A stretch of 64,000 nt of DNA from Rhodococcus rhodnii (GTDB lineage Bacteria; Actinomycetota; Actinomycetes; Mycobacteriales; Pseudonocardiaceae). A model generated the notes under the pieces. That model saw only the letters and a list, made by a program, of their open reading frames with translations. It was not told the origin of the DNA and made no database searches. This document shows, in pieces, positions 16,768 to 25,521 of the stretch. The translations under genes and the position numbers were made by a program. Position 1 is the first letter of the stretch; every line of letters starts with the position of its first letter. The DNA is taken from the NCBI GenBank assembly GCA_000720375.1, contig JOAA01000001.1:496001-560000 (forward strand). Reading direction: 5' to 3'.

Positions 16768-17978
16768 GACAGCAGTCCGGTCTGCCGCGCCGCGCTGATG
16801 AACGAGTCGATCGCGAAATCGATGTCCGCGCGGCTGTGCGCCGCGGTGATCGCGATCCGCAGCCGGGCGAGGCCTGGCTGCACGGCCGGGCTGATCACCG
16901 GGAGACCGATCACGCCCGCCTTGCGCAGCGCGGTGGCGTAGTCCCATGCGTTCTGGTCCGAGCCGACGATCAAGGGCACGACCGCGGTCTCACTGTCGCC
17001 GGTGTTGAAGCCTGCCTGCTTCACGATGTTACGGAAACGCGCCGACTCGCGCTGTGCGTACGTCACGCGCTCGGGCTCGCGGTCCAGAATCCGCAGGGAC
17101 TCCAGCGCCGCACCGACCTGGGCGGGGGCGAGTGCCGCGGAGAACAGGAACGGCCGGGCGAAGCGCTTCACGTAGTCCATGAACGGCTTCGAGCCGACGA
17201 TCCAGCCTCCGTTGGCCGGGATCGCCTTGGATAGCGTGCCGACCTTGATGTCGGCCTTCACCTTGTACTCGAAGTGTTCCTCGATGCCACGACCGGTCGC
17301 GCCGATCACACCGAGTGCGTGTGCTTCGTCCACCATCAGCAGCGCGTTGTGCTTGTCGCACACCTCGCGCAGTTCCGGCAATGGCGCGATGTCGCCGTCC
17401 ATCGAGTACACGCTGTCCACGATGACCAGCCGGGTTCCGCCTGGCTCGGTCGCGTCCAGCCTGCGGTCGAGGTGAGCGGGGTCGTTGTGCCGGAAGCGGG
17501 TCAGCGTGGCACCGGTCAGCTGCGCTCCGTCCACAATGGACGCATGGTCCAGCTTGTCGAGGAAGATCGTGTCACCGGGACCGCACAACGCGCCGATCGT
17601 GCCGACATTGCCCGCGTATCCCGAGCTGAACACGACTGCGCTCTCCCTGCCCAGGAAATGCGCGACCTCTTCTTCCAGTTCCTCGTGCAACGGGATCGTG
17701 CCTGCCAGGGCACGCACACCCGGAGTACCTGTTCCGTACTCGTCAATGGCGGCTTTCGCCGCGGTGACGACTCGTGGATCGCCGTTCAGCCCGATGTAGC
17801 CGTAACCGGACATCATGAGGAGACGCTCGCCCTCGAGCAGCACGTACGGGGTGTTGCCGTCCGCTGTGTACGGCACGAAGTTGTTGCGGCGACTGGAGTC
17901 CCACTCGAGTTGCTTGATCCGCTGGCCGACCGCTTCGATCTTCGGCTCGAGATGCCGCCAGGCTTCCGATGCGTTCAC
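16764..17978 (-). CDS. alpha-oxoamine synthase (AONS/KBL/SPT-like, PLP-dependent)
   Basis: A 404-residue fold-type I PLP enzyme that would condense an amino acid with an acyl thioester, losing CO2, to give an alpha-aminoketone. Lys251 in TLSKAI binds PLP. His145 (LDHAS) stacks on the ring, and Asp217 with His220 (VDEAH) hold the pyridine nitrogen and O3'. The GTG start at 17978 follows GAGGAG by six bases; the frame's earlier Met lacks a ribosome-binding site. Family members include biotin BioF, glycine C-acetyltransferase, serine palmitoyltransferase and natural-product enzymes. No biotin or threonine-degradation genes are nearby, while a coupled FabF-type synthase is, so a lipid or secondary-metabolite role is favoured. 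Confidence 0.92.
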   Translation of the reverse strand: MNASEAWRHLEPKIEAVGQRIKQLEWDSSRRNNFVPYTADGNTPYVLLEGERLLMMSGYGYIGLNGDPRVVTAAKAAIDEYGTGTPGVRALAGTIPLHEELEEEVAHFLGRESAVVFSSGYAGNVGTIGALCGPGDTIFLDKLDHASIVDGAQLTGATLTRFRHNDPAHLDRRLDATEPGGTRLVIVDSVYSMDGDIAPLPELREVCDKHNALLMVDEAHALGVIGATGRGIEEHFEYKVKADIKVGTLSKAIPANGGWIVGSKPFMDYVKRFARPFLFSAALAPAQVGAALESLRILDREPERVTYAQRESARFRNIVKQAGFNTGDSETAVVPLIVGSDQNAWDYATALRKAGVIGLPVISPAVQPGLARLRIAITAAHSRADIDFAIDSFISAARQTGLLS

Positions 17979-18055
17979 GTGCGTCTCCTCAACCACTGGA
18001 CATCGCTCTACAGGCAGTTCTACGCATCGCCCGCAAGCCCGGCGCAACAGCCGTC

Positions 18056-18070
18056 TAGGATCACCGGGTG
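18056..18070 (+). promoter_or_regulatory. Likely leaderless start of recQ
   Basis: TAGGAT (18056-18061) has the form of a -10 element and lies six bases before the GTG start codon, with no Shine-Dalgarno. Transcription would begin at or beside the start codon, the common leaderless arrangement in actinomycetes. A -35 box is not evident. Confidence 0.5.
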
Positions 18071-19882
18071 GCTTCGCTCGAGACCGCGAGCCCGGCGTTG
18101 GAGGTCCTGCGCCGGGTGTTCGGCTACGACACCTTCCGCGGTGAACAAGGGGCGATCGTCGAGCACGTGGCCGGTGGCGGCGACGCGCTCGTGCTGATGC
18201 CCACCGGCGGCGGCAAGTCCCTCTGCTACCAGATCCCGTCGCTGGTGCGGCCGGGCGTCGGGATCGTCATCTCGCCGTTGATCGCGTTGATGCAGGACCA
18301 GGTGGACGCGCTGAACGCGCTCGGCGTGCGGGCCGGATTCCTCAATTCCTCGCAGGACTTCGAGGAACGCAGGCTGACCGAGGCGATGTACCAGGCGGGC
18401 GAGCTGGACCTGCTCTACCTGGCGCCGGAGCGGCTGCGGGTGCCCGCGACGCTGGATCTGCTGGACCGCGGCCGGATCGCGTTGTTCGCGATCGACGAGG
18501 CGCACTGCGTGGCGCAGTGGGGGCACGACTTCCGCCCCGACTACCTCGGCCTGTCCGAGCTGCACGAACGCTGGCCGAAGGTGCCCCGCATCGCGCTGAC
18601 CGCCACGGCGACCAAGGCCACCCACGCCGAGATCGCGTCCCGGCTCAACCTGGACGACGCCCGGCACTTCGTCGCGAGCTTCGACCGGCCGAACATCCAG
18701 TACCGGATCGTGCCCAAGGCCGAACCGAAGAAGCAGTTGCTGGACCTGCTGCGCACCGAGCACAAGGGCGACGCGGGCATCGTCTACTGCCTGTCCCGCT
18801 CGTCGGTGGAGAAGACGGCCGAGTTCCTCGTCGCCAACGGCATCGACGCGGTGCCGTATCACGCGGGGCTCGACTCACGCACGCGTGCCGAGAACCAGGC
18901 GCGGTTCCTACGCGAGGACGGCCTGATCGTCGTCGCGACGATCGCGTTCGGTATGGGCATTGACAAGCCCGATGTCCGGTTTGTCGCCCACCTCGACCTG
19001 CCCAAGTCGGTCGAGGGCTACTACCAGGAGACGGGCCGCGCGGGCCGTGACGGCCTGCCGTCGACCGCATGGCTGGCGTACGGCCTGCAGGACGTTGTGC
19101 AGCAGCGCAAGCTGATCGAGCAGTCCGAGGGCGACGACGCGCACCGCCGTCGGCAAAGTCAGCACCTGGACGCGATGCTGGCGTTGTGCGAGACCGTCGA
19201 GTGCCGCCGCGTGCAGCTGCTGGCCTACTTCGGGCAGGAATCCACGGCGTGCGGCAACTGTGACACGTGTCTGACGCCACCTGAGTCGTGGGACGGCACG
19301 ATCGCCGCGCAGAAGCTGCTGTCCGCGATCTACCGGCTGCAGCGAGAGCGGCGGCAGAAGTTCGGTGCCGGGCAAGTGATCGACATCCTGCTCGGCCGCA
19401 AGACCGCGAAGGTCATCCAGCACGACCACGACACGCTGACGGTCTTCGGCATCGGCGAGGAACTGTCCGAAAGCGGCTGGCGCGGCGTGGTGCGGCAGCT
19501 GCTGGCCCAAGGACTGCTCGCCGTGGAAGGCGACTACGGAACGTTAGTGCTGACCGACGCCAGCGCCTCGGTGCTCCGCAAGGAACGCACGGTGCTGTTG
19601 CGGCGCGAGAAAGTCACCAAAGCCTCGGCGAAACCGGCCAAGAAAGCGGCCGTGGACATGCCGGAAGAGGCCGCGCCGGTGTTCGAACGGCTCAGGGCGT
19701 GGCGCGCCGCGACGGCCAAGGAACAAGGCGTTCCGGCGTATGTGATCTTCCACGACGCAACACTCCGGGAGATCGCGACGTCATCACCACAGACGCTCGA
19801 GGAACTCGGCCGGGTCAGCGGAGTCGGCGAGAACAAGCTCGCCAAGTACGGCCAGCAGGTGCTCGACACGCTGAACGCGTGA
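18068..19882 (+). CDS. recQ: ATP-dependent DNA helicase RecQ
   Basis: A 604-residue 3'-5' helicase for recombination and fork repair. Walker A is MPTGGGKS (about residues 44-51) and the DEAH box about residue 142; [10 protein letters not shown] is motif VI. The zinc-binding cysteines follow in the order C, then CGNCDTC about 20 residues later. A winged-helix region and a C-terminal HRDC domain (ending around the [18 protein letters not shown] region) complete the full-length bacterial layout. It is divergent from the alpha-oxoamine synthase gene and looks like chromosomal backbone rather than part of the biosynthetic cluster. Confidence 0.97.
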   Translation: MASLETASPALEVLRRVFGYDTFRGEQGAIVEHVAGGGDALVLMPTGGGKSLCYQIPSLVRPGVGIVISPLIALMQDQVDALNALGVRAGFLNSSQDFEERRLTEAMYQAGELDLLYLAPERLRVPATLDLLDRGRIALFAIDEAHCVAQWGHDFRPDYLGLSELHERWPKVPRIALTATATKATHAEIASRLNLDDARHFVASFDRPNIQYRIVPKAEPKKQLLDLLRTEHKGDAGIVYCLSRSSVEKTAEFLVANGIDAVPYHAGLDSRTRAENQARFLREDGLIVVATIAFGMGIDKPDVRFVAHLDLPKSVEGYYQETGRAGRDGLPSTAWLAYGLQDVVQQRKLIEQSEGDDAHRRRQSQHLDAMLALCETVECRRVQLLAYFGQESTACGNCDTCLTPPESWDGTIAAQKLLSAIYRLQRERRQKFGAGQVIDILLGRKTAKVIQHDHDTLTVFGIGEELSESGWRGVVRQLLAQGLLAVEGDYGTLVLTDASASVLRKERTVLLRREKVTKASAKPAKKAAVDMPEEAAPVFERLRAWRAATAKEQGVPAYVIFHDATLREIATSSPQTLEELGRVSGVGENKLAKYGQQVLDTLNA

Positions 19883-19939
19883 GAACAGCGGTTGTTCGGG
19901 GTACCCGGGCGTCATCGGGACGACGCCGGGAGCCGCAGC

Positions 19940-20200
19940 ATGTTCACGCCCTATGAGCGCAGACAACTCCGTCTGATCGAGGAGTGGTTCGAGCAGGACG
20001 ATCCGCAACTCGCGCGCACCCTGCGCTCGGGTCCGGTGAAACGCCCGTCGGCCGTGCCCCAGTCGATCGTGCTGGCCGTGGCCGGATCACTCGGCTTGCT
20101 CGGCATCATCACCGGCGCGTTCATGCTCATCTTCAGCGCGCTGGTCGCGGGCACCGTCGCCGGCTGCATGATCGTGTCGAGGCGCAAGTCCGACAAGTGA
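19940..20200 (+). CDS. DUF3040-type small membrane protein
   Basis: An 86-residue protein beginning MFTPYERRQLRLIEEWFEQD, where the pattern YERRxLxxIEExxxxDDPxLAxxL marks DUF3040, followed by one or two hydrophobic segments and a basic tail. The ATG at 19940 gives the conserved N-terminus; the frame's earlier start adds an unrelated 16 residues. No function is established for the family. Its TGA directly abuts the stop of the convergent ABC permease with no spacer, leaving no room for a terminator. Confidence 0.82.
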   Translation: MFTPYERRQLRLIEEWFEQDDPQLARTLRSGPVKRPSAVPQSIVLAVAGSLGLLGIITGAFMLIFSALVAGTVAGCMIVSRRKSDK

Positions 20201-21760
20201 TCACGCGGTGAGGTCACGCCGCTTGAGGCTGACCAGACCGGCTCCGGCGATCAGCGCGGTCGCGGCCGTCAACACGATCAGCGGTGTGGCGTCGAACGCG
20301 GCCCCGGTAAGGATCTTCGGCAGGTGGTGGAACGGGACGACCTGGTTGGCCAGCCAGTAGTCGATGCCGAGGACCGGCCCGAGCACCTCGCCGAAGACGT
20401 TCAGCATCACGAAGACCGTCCACACGCAGGCCACAGCCAGCCGCGGCAGGGTGCCGAGGACGAACACCGCGATCGCACCAAGGATCCAGATCGCCGGGAT
20501 CAGGGACGCGGTGGCGCCGAGGACGAGCGCGAGCCGGCCATAGACCAGGCCGACGGCAAGCCCACCGGCCAGCATCATGACCGCGACACCAAGCCCGGCG
20601 AACGCCAAATGCCCTGCCGCCCAACGCATCCGGCTCAGGCCCGTGGACAGGGTGAGCTCGGCCCGGCCGGTGGTCTCCTCGGTCCGCATCCGCACCACGG
20701 CCAGCATCGGGTACAGCGCCGCGATGTAGCCGAAGCTCAAAATGATCAGCCAGATGAAGGCGTCCGCCACGTCGGCGTCGGGCGTCATGGCGTAGCGCTT
20801 GAAGAATTCCTGCGCGACCGTGCCTGACCGGTCCGCCATATCCCGCATGCCACCGGCGACACTTGCCGTGGCCAGACCGACGATGACGAAGGCCGCCGTC
20901 CACCCGAGGAGCTGGCCGCGGTGGATCCGCCACGGGAGATTCGCGTGCCCACCCGCGCGCCCAGGCTTCGCCGGAACGACACCGGCTCCGAAGTCCCTAT
21001 GCGCGGCCAGCCAGTAGGCCGTTGCGGCGGTCAAGATCGCAAACCCAACGGGCACAGCCACAACCCACCACCGGTTGCCGCCATACGGCTGCACGAGGTG
21101 AGCCCAGCCCGTCGGCGACAACCACCTGAGCCACAAGACGCCGCTGCCGTCAGCGACAAACCTGAGTATGTAGCCAACGCCGAGAACAGCTCCTGCGATG
21201 GCGTTCGCTGTCCTTGCGCGCTCGGTCAGTTGTGCCGACAACGCCGCTACGGCCGCGTAAACACAGCCCACTGCGGCGATTCCCGCGCCAAACGCCCCTG
21301 CGCCTGCAACACCGAATCCAGCCATCGCCCCGGCTGACAGCAATCCGATCAGGATGCTCAGCCCAACCGTCTCAACGAGGCTTGCTGTCAGCAGCGCGAA
21401 CCGCCCTACGCGTAGGAGTTCGACGCTGCCCCTTTCCTCTTCTGCCCGGGTGTGCCTGATCACCGTGAGGACAGCCATCAATCCCACGAGCATCAGGGCG
21501 ATGTCCCCGATCTTCCACAAGGCGAGATTGCCCAGCCCGTCCCCGTGCAACTGGCCTGTGAAGGCGTTGAGAGCGGTGTTCGTCTTCACTTCGGCAGCGA
21601 ACTCCGCCCTCGCTTGCGGCGTCGGAAATGCCTCCTCGTACTGCTTGGCCGTGCCCACGACCATGGCAGGCACCAAGAGCACCCACACGCTTGCGGTCAG
21701 CCGATCCCGGCGCAGGTTGTGCCTCACCAGCGGCCATGTCCCCACTAATCCCCCTGACAT
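20201..21760 (-). CDS. ABC-2 type exporter permease (tetronasin/TnrB3-like)
   Basis: A 519-residue polytopic protein with about twelve hydrophobic segments in two similar halves. Each half contains an RTEE/RAEEERGxVELL motif (RAEEERGSVELLRVGR and RTEETTGRAELTLSTGL). This duplicated ABC-2 permease type pairs with a separate ATPase in drug and antibiotic exporters. No ATPase gene is adjacent: the neighbour on one side is DUF3040 (convergent) and on the other a divergent hypothetical. The ATG at 21760 lies beside a triple TTCACAA operator, so expression is probably repressed until a ligand appears. Missing partner aside, the gene looks intact. Confidence 0.88.
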   Translation of the reverse strand: MSGGLVGTWPLVRHNLRRDRLTASVWVLLVPAMVVGTAKQYEEAFPTPQARAEFAAEVKTNTALNAFTGQLHGDGLGNLALWKIGDIALMLVGLMAVLTVIRHTRAEEERGSVELLRVGRFALLTASLVETVGLSILIGLLSAGAMAGFGVAGAGAFGAGIAAVGCVYAAVAALSAQLTERARTANAIAGAVLGVGYILRFVADGSGVLWLRWLSPTGWAHLVQPYGGNRWWVVAVPVGFAILTAATAYWLAAHRDFGAGVVPAKPGRAGGHANLPWRIHRGQLLGWTAAFVIVGLATASVAGGMRDMADRSGTVAQEFFKRYAMTPDADVADAFIWLIILSFGYIAALYPMLAVVRMRTEETTGRAELTLSTGLSRMRWAAGHLAFAGLGVAVMMLAGGLAVGLVYGRLALVLGATASLIPAIWILGAIAVFVLGTLPRLAVACVWTVFVMLNVFGEVLGPVLGIDYWLANQVVPFHHLPKILTGAAFDATPLIVLTAATALIAGAGLVSLKRRDLTA

Positions 21761-21762
21761 AC

Positions 21763-21796
21763 TTCACAAGCTACACACCTTTCACAACTTTGTGAA
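21763..21796. promoter_or_regulatory. Operator with three TTCACAA half-sites
   Basis: TTCACAA at 21763-21769 and the inverted pair TTCACAA-CT-TTGTGAA at 21781-21796 lie immediately before the permease ATG and 35 bases before the divergent hypothetical gene. The 7-2-7 palindrome plus an extra half-site is a typical TetR/PadR/GntR-type operator layout. No regulator gene is next to it. Confidence 0.6.
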
Positions 21797-21830
21797 GCCG
21801 CTCTGTTGCCTGCCGCCGTACCATGGGTTC

Positions 21831-22220
21831 ATGCCCGCGTCGGGCGAAGTGCCAGTCACGAACATGCTGCTGTACTTGATGATCGCGATAGCACCGACGG
21901 CAGCGTGTTGGACACTGCTGCGCCTGCCTCGACTGGCTCGCCGGCTGCGGCGGTCCACCCCGGTCGCCACCAACCCGCCCATCGAACGCCTCGCGGCTGA
22001 TTTGCGCCGGGTCCACCGCATCATCGTCGGCTACGGGCCAGGAACGCCGATGATCCGCCGCACCGGCGCACTGCGGGCGTACGACGCCTTGTTGATGCAG
22101 GCGTGCCGTGCGGTCGATGTTCCCCATCGGCTCGACCAGTTGCCGACCGGCACGCCCTTGGAAGTTGAACGACTGCGCGTCGAGGAGTCACTGATGTCCG
22201 CAGGGTTGGTCATCCGCTAG
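21831..22220 (+). CDS. hypothetical membrane-anchored protein
   Basis: A 129-residue protein from ATG 21831 (an ATG at 21864 is an alternative). After a short leader comes one hydrophobic segment, MLLYLMIAIAPTAACWTLL, then a basic stretch and a helical cytoplasmic-looking part with AADLRRVHRIIVGY and LRAYDALLMQACRAVDVPHRL. I do not recognise a named family beyond similar small actinobacterial proteins. The frame continues upstream only through the antisense of the permease. The TTCACAA operator precedes it, so it may be co-controlled with the permease. Confidence 0.65.
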   Translation: MPASGEVPVTNMLLYLMIAIAPTAACWTLLRLPRLARRLRRSTPVATNPPIERLAADLRRVHRIIVGYGPGTPMIRRTGALRAYDALLMQACRAVDVPHRLDQLPTGTPLEVERLRVEESLMSAGLVIR

Positions 22221-22276
22221 CGCCGGCGTCCGTTCACTCTTCTGAAAAGTCATGCCCCGGCCGCTGGGACAGGGCA

Positions 22277-22327
22277 TTGACAGGTTACGATCCTCGTGTT
22301 GAATTCAGGTCTTAAACAAAGTCTTAA
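22277..22327 (+). promoter_or_regulatory. Promoter region with GTCTTAA direct repeats
   Basis: A perfect -35 hexamer TTGACA is at 22277-22282. Two exact GTCTTAA repeats (22309-22315 and 22321-22327) are spaced twelve bases start to start, near one helical turn. The -10 is not obvious (TGAATT at 17-base spacing). The AT-rich repeats stand out in this GC-rich DNA and may bind an activator or repressor of the downstream secreted protein. Confidence 0.45.
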
Positions 22328-22376
22328 CATATAGCCGCCGCTGTACCTCCCCGTATCCCCTGCACAGGAGGCCTCC

Positions 22377-24416
22377 GTGGCACCTCGCCCGTTGCGGCGT
22401 GCGGTCTTACCGTGCGTCGCAGTACTAGCCACCGCGCTTGCCGGCGCACCGATCGCGAACGCCGCGACCGAGCACGAAGCTGAAGACGCGACCATCTCCC
22501 AAGGTGTCGTTGAGTCGAACCACGCCGGGTTCACCGGCCGTGGCTTCGTCAACTACGACAACCTGGTCGGCAGCTACGTCGAGTGGACTGTTCCCAACAC
22601 CGCGGCCGGTCCGGCCGATCTCACGTTCCGATTCGCCAACGGCACGACCGTGAACCGCCCGATGAACATCACGGTCAACGGTGTCACAGTCGCCAACAAC
22701 CACGCCTTCAACGGCACCGGCGCGTGGACGACCTGGCAGACCGCCACGGTCCGGGCAAACGTTCCCGCAGGCAACCTGACCATCCGCGCGACGTCGACGA
22801 CCGCGAACGGCGGGCCGAACGTCGACAAACTCACCGTGTCTCTTGTGGATGGACAGGCGCCGAGCGCGCCATCGAACCTGCGCTCCACCGGCACGACCCA
22901 CAACACGACTTCGCTCGCGTGGAACGCGGCGACCGACAACATCGGCGTGACCGGCTACGACGTCTACCAGCACGGCCAGCTGATGAAGAGCGTGGCGGGC
23001 AATGTCCTTGCCACCACGGTCGAAGGCCTGACACCGGACACCGAGTACCAGTGGGCCGTGTTCGCGAAGGACGCGGCAGGCAACGTCTCCCCGGGCAGCA
23101 ACATCATCTTCGTGCGCACAAGCTCGGCGCCGCCGGACAACCAGGCTCCCACGGTTCCCGGCAACCTGAACTCGCCGCGTAAGACAGCGACCACTGTGGA
23201 CCTGGCGTGGACCGGTTCAACCGACAACGTCGGCGTCTCCGGCTACGAGATCTTCCGCGATAACGTCCAAAGTGGAACCGCAGACGGCTCGGCGACCACC
23301 ACGACCGTTGCCGGTCTGACAACGGGCACGGCGTACCGGTTCAAGATTCGCGCACGGGACGCGGCAGGCAACGTTTCCGGCTTCAGCAACGAGATCACTG
23401 TGACACCGTCCAACAGTGGCCCGTCGGGTGTACCGAATCCTGGCACCGTGACCACTTTGGCCAGTGGCGTGGATGTCCCATGGGGCTTGGTGTTCCTGCC
23501 GGACGGCTCGGCACTGTTCGCCGAACGCAACTCCTTCAACATCTACCGGCTGACCGAGTCGGGCCAACGCACCCTGGCCGGCCGGATCAACCAGGCCGTC
23601 GGAACCGGCGGTGAAGGTGGCCTGCTCGGCCTGGAAGTCGCGTCGACATTCGCGGCGGATCACTGGCTGTACGTCTATCACACGGCCAGCGAAGGCAACC
23701 GCGTCATCCGGATCAAGTACGAGAACAACCAGCTGGTGCAGAACACGTACCAGACCCTTGTGCAGGGCATTGGAAAGAGCCAGTTCCACAACGGCGGCAG
23801 GCTGCGGTTCGGACCGGACGGCAAGCTGTACATCAGCTCCGGTGACGCGCAGAACGCCAGCCAAGCGCAGAACAACAGCTCCCTCAACGGAAAGATCCTG
23901 CGGATCAACGCGGACGGAACGATCCCGTCGGACAACCCGTTCGGCAATGCCGTGTGGAGCAAGGGACACCGCAACCCGCAAGGCCTGGACTTCGACTCCC
24001 AAGGCCGTTTGTGGGCAGCGGAATTCGGGAACACGATCATGGACGAGGTCAACCTGATCACGCGGGGCGGCAACTACGGCTGGCCCAACTGTGAAGGGAC
24101 AAGCGGAAGTTGTGGTGGTTTCACGGCACCCAAAAAGACCTGGCCGACGAGCCAGGCTTCACCGAGTGGGCTGACCATCATCAACGACTACGTGTTCGTG
24201 GCGACAACGGTCGGCCAGCGCGTCTACCGGATGCGGATTGACGCCAGCAGCAACCTGGTCGAGCAGCAGCAGTACTTCCAGGGAACGTACAACCGCCTGC
24301 GGACAGTGGAAGTCGACCAGCAAGGCGACATCTGGCTGACCACGACAACAGACAAGGACGGACAAGCCAACAACGACCGGATCCTGCACGTGGACATCGT
24401 GTACTCCGGCGGCTGA
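22377..24416 (+). CDS. secreted CBM6/35-FnIII-FnIII-sugar dehydrogenase-like protein
   Basis: A 679-residue exported modular protein. A Sec signal ends near ANA-AT (about residue 28). Next is a CBM6/35-type beta-sandwich (EHEAEDATISQG to about residue 160), two fibronectin III domains (about 165-250 and 260-345, each opening APSxPSNL/APTVPGNL) and a six-bladed propeller of the PQQ glucose/sorbosone dehydrogenase type (about 360-679). The propeller carries PWGLVFLPDG, EGGLLGLEV, FHNGGRLRFGPDGKLY, GHRNPQGLDF and GNYGWPNCEG-like segments. AGGAGG precedes the GTG by five bases. Probably oxidises or binds plant or fungal carbohydrate outside the cell; PQQ use and substrate are inferred from the family. 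Confidence 0.9.
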   Translation: MAPRPLRRAVLPCVAVLATALAGAPIANAATEHEAEDATISQGVVESNHAGFTGRGFVNYDNLVGSYVEWTVPNTAAGPADLTFRFANGTTVNRPMNITVNGVTVANNHAFNGTGAWTTWQTATVRANVPAGNLTIRATSTTANGGPNVDKLTVSLVDGQAPSAPSNLRSTGTTHNTTSLAWNAATDNIGVTGYDVYQHGQLMKSVAGNVLATTVEGLTPDTEYQWAVFAKDAAGNVSPGSNIIFVRTSSAPPDNQAPTVPGNLNSPRKTATTVDLAWTGSTDNVGVSGYEIFRDNVQSGTADGSATTTTVAGLTTGTAYRFKIRARDAAGNVSGFSNEITVTPSNSGPSGVPNPGTVTTLASGVDVPWGLVFLPDGSALFAERNSFNIYRLTESGQRTLAGRINQAVGTGGEGGLLGLEVASTFAADHWLYVYHTASEGNRVIRIKYENNQLVQNTYQTLVQGIGKSQFHNGGRLRFGPDGKLYISSGDAQNASQAQNNSSLNGKILRINADGTIPSDNPFGNAVWSKGHRNPQGLDFDSQGRLWAAEFGNTIMDEVNLITRGGNYGWPNCEGTSGSCGGFTAPKKTWPTSQASPSGLTIINDYVFVATTVGQRVYRMRIDASSNLVEQQQYFQGTYNRLRTVEVDQQGDIWLTTTTDKDGQANNDRILHVDIVYSGG

Positions 24417-24741
24417 CCTTCCTTCGAGACCGCTCGGATGGCCGGGACAACTGGCGGCGCTCCGGCCATCCGAGCACCTGCGCTCTGGGCGACCCCGCTC
24501 GGTTGCTGCGCAACCTCGCCGTGTCGCTTCGGATAATTTGGGGGGCCGAGCCCCCAAACCCCCACGGTGCGGGTTCCTTCCGACACAGCGCTGGGCGCGT
24601 TTCGCTTGAACCAACGCACTTCTGGCCCATGGCGGTGTGACGTTCTGCGACAAATCCCGCCATTCAGGGGAGCCCTTGTTTTTACATTATCAAAGGGGTC
24701 TGACAGTTTCGGCCGCACAAGGCTTCTACCAGGGCAGATGA
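24417..24741. other. 325-base intergenic region with two hairpins
   Basis: Between convergent stops. GCTCGGATGGCCGG (24432-24445) pairs perfectly with 24462-24475 and is the likely terminator for the upstream gene. TTTGGGGG/CCCCCAAA (24537-24544 and 24550-24557) forms a second hairpin around CCGAG. Around 24675-24690 there is an AT-rich TTTTTACATTATCAAA patch. No credible coding frame is seen. Confidence 0.6.
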
Positions 24742-25284
24742 TCAGTACTTCACTCTGTACCAGATGTTCACCGCGTCCTCGGTCGCTGAGAAGCGGATTC
24801 GCTCCAGCTTCACCTGGGTACCGCCGGGGTGGTCGAACAGTCGGACTCCGTCGCCCAGCATGACCGGCGTGATGATCGTGAGTACCTCGTCCAACGCCTG
24901 GGCCTCGATCAAACCACGAGCTACGTTGGCGCCGAGCACGTTCACATACTTATCCCCTGCGGCCGCCCGGGACTTCTCGATTGCCTCCGAGATGGAGTGC
25001 ACGAACGTCACCCCGGGCACGGGCCGGGCAGGAGCTTTGTGCGCCAGCACGAACTGAGGGCCGGACCAGCCGCCTCCGAAGGCCTCGCCTTCCTGAGGCG
25101 TATCGCGATAAGGATCGTCGCCGCCGAATGTCCGGTTTCCCGTGAGGATCGCGCCGACATCGCCGATCAGGTCGTCGACCAAGGGGTTGGGGCCGAGATA
25201 GTCCGTCAGCCATTGCATGTCGCCGCCTGGTCCCGCGATGAAGCCGTCGGCCGACATGGACACCGAGTACAGCATTTTCGCCAT
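24742..25284 (-). CDS. dihydrofolate-reductase/RibD C-terminal domain family protein
   Basis: A 180-residue single-domain protein of the bacterial DHFR-like/RibD_C group. The N-terminal SVSMSADGFIAGPGGDMQWL motif, ILTGNRTF, and the late NVLGANVARGLIEAQALDEVLTIITPVMLGDG region (both given in part) are typical. Such proteins bind NADPH, but most have no proven reaction; they are not the housekeeping folate enzyme. It is monocistronic, convergent with the carbohydrate-binding protein and divergent from the fucosidase gene. Confidence 0.88.
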   Translation of the reverse strand: MAKMLYSVSMSADGFIAGPGGDMQWLTDYLGPNPLVDDLIGDVGAILTGNRTFGGDDPYRDTPQEGEAFGGGWSGPQFVLAHKAPARPVPGVTFVHSISEAIEKSRAAAGDKYVNVLGANVARGLIEAQALDEVLTIITPVMLGDGVRLFDHPGGTQVKLERIRFSATEDAVNIWYRVKY

Positions 25285-25408
25285 CGGTCACCTCCAGGCG
25301 TGTAGACCACCAGCCGCGCCGAAACTCATCGAGCCGAGCCCGAGTCGTTCGTTCATCATCTCAACGAACTTGTGGGTCTTGACTGATCACCGGTCGGCCG
25401 AGCAGCAT

Positions 25409-25431
25409 CGGTAGTCATCGGATGACTACCG
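25409..25431. promoter_or_regulatory. Palindrome upstream of the GH29 gene
   Basis: CGGTAGTCATC (25409-25419) and GATGACTACCG (25421-25431) are perfect complements around one central base. It lies about 90 bases before the fucosidase start and 125 bases from the divergent DHFR-like start, and is a candidate operator. The remainder of this 237-base gap shows nothing else clear. Confidence 0.5.
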
Positions 25432-25521
25432 CGCGATCCGCCGCAACGCGAGGGACTGATGCCCCCAACGTCGGGGAAACGTCGGATGTTGCGACGGGTT
25501 CCTGCACCCACTGGAGTGTGC

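Noticed and set aside
21354..21830. Long N-terminal extension of the hypothetical protein at 21831
   Set aside because: These codons are antisense to the permease and cross the TTCACAA operator. The ATG at 21831 fits the promoter layout better.
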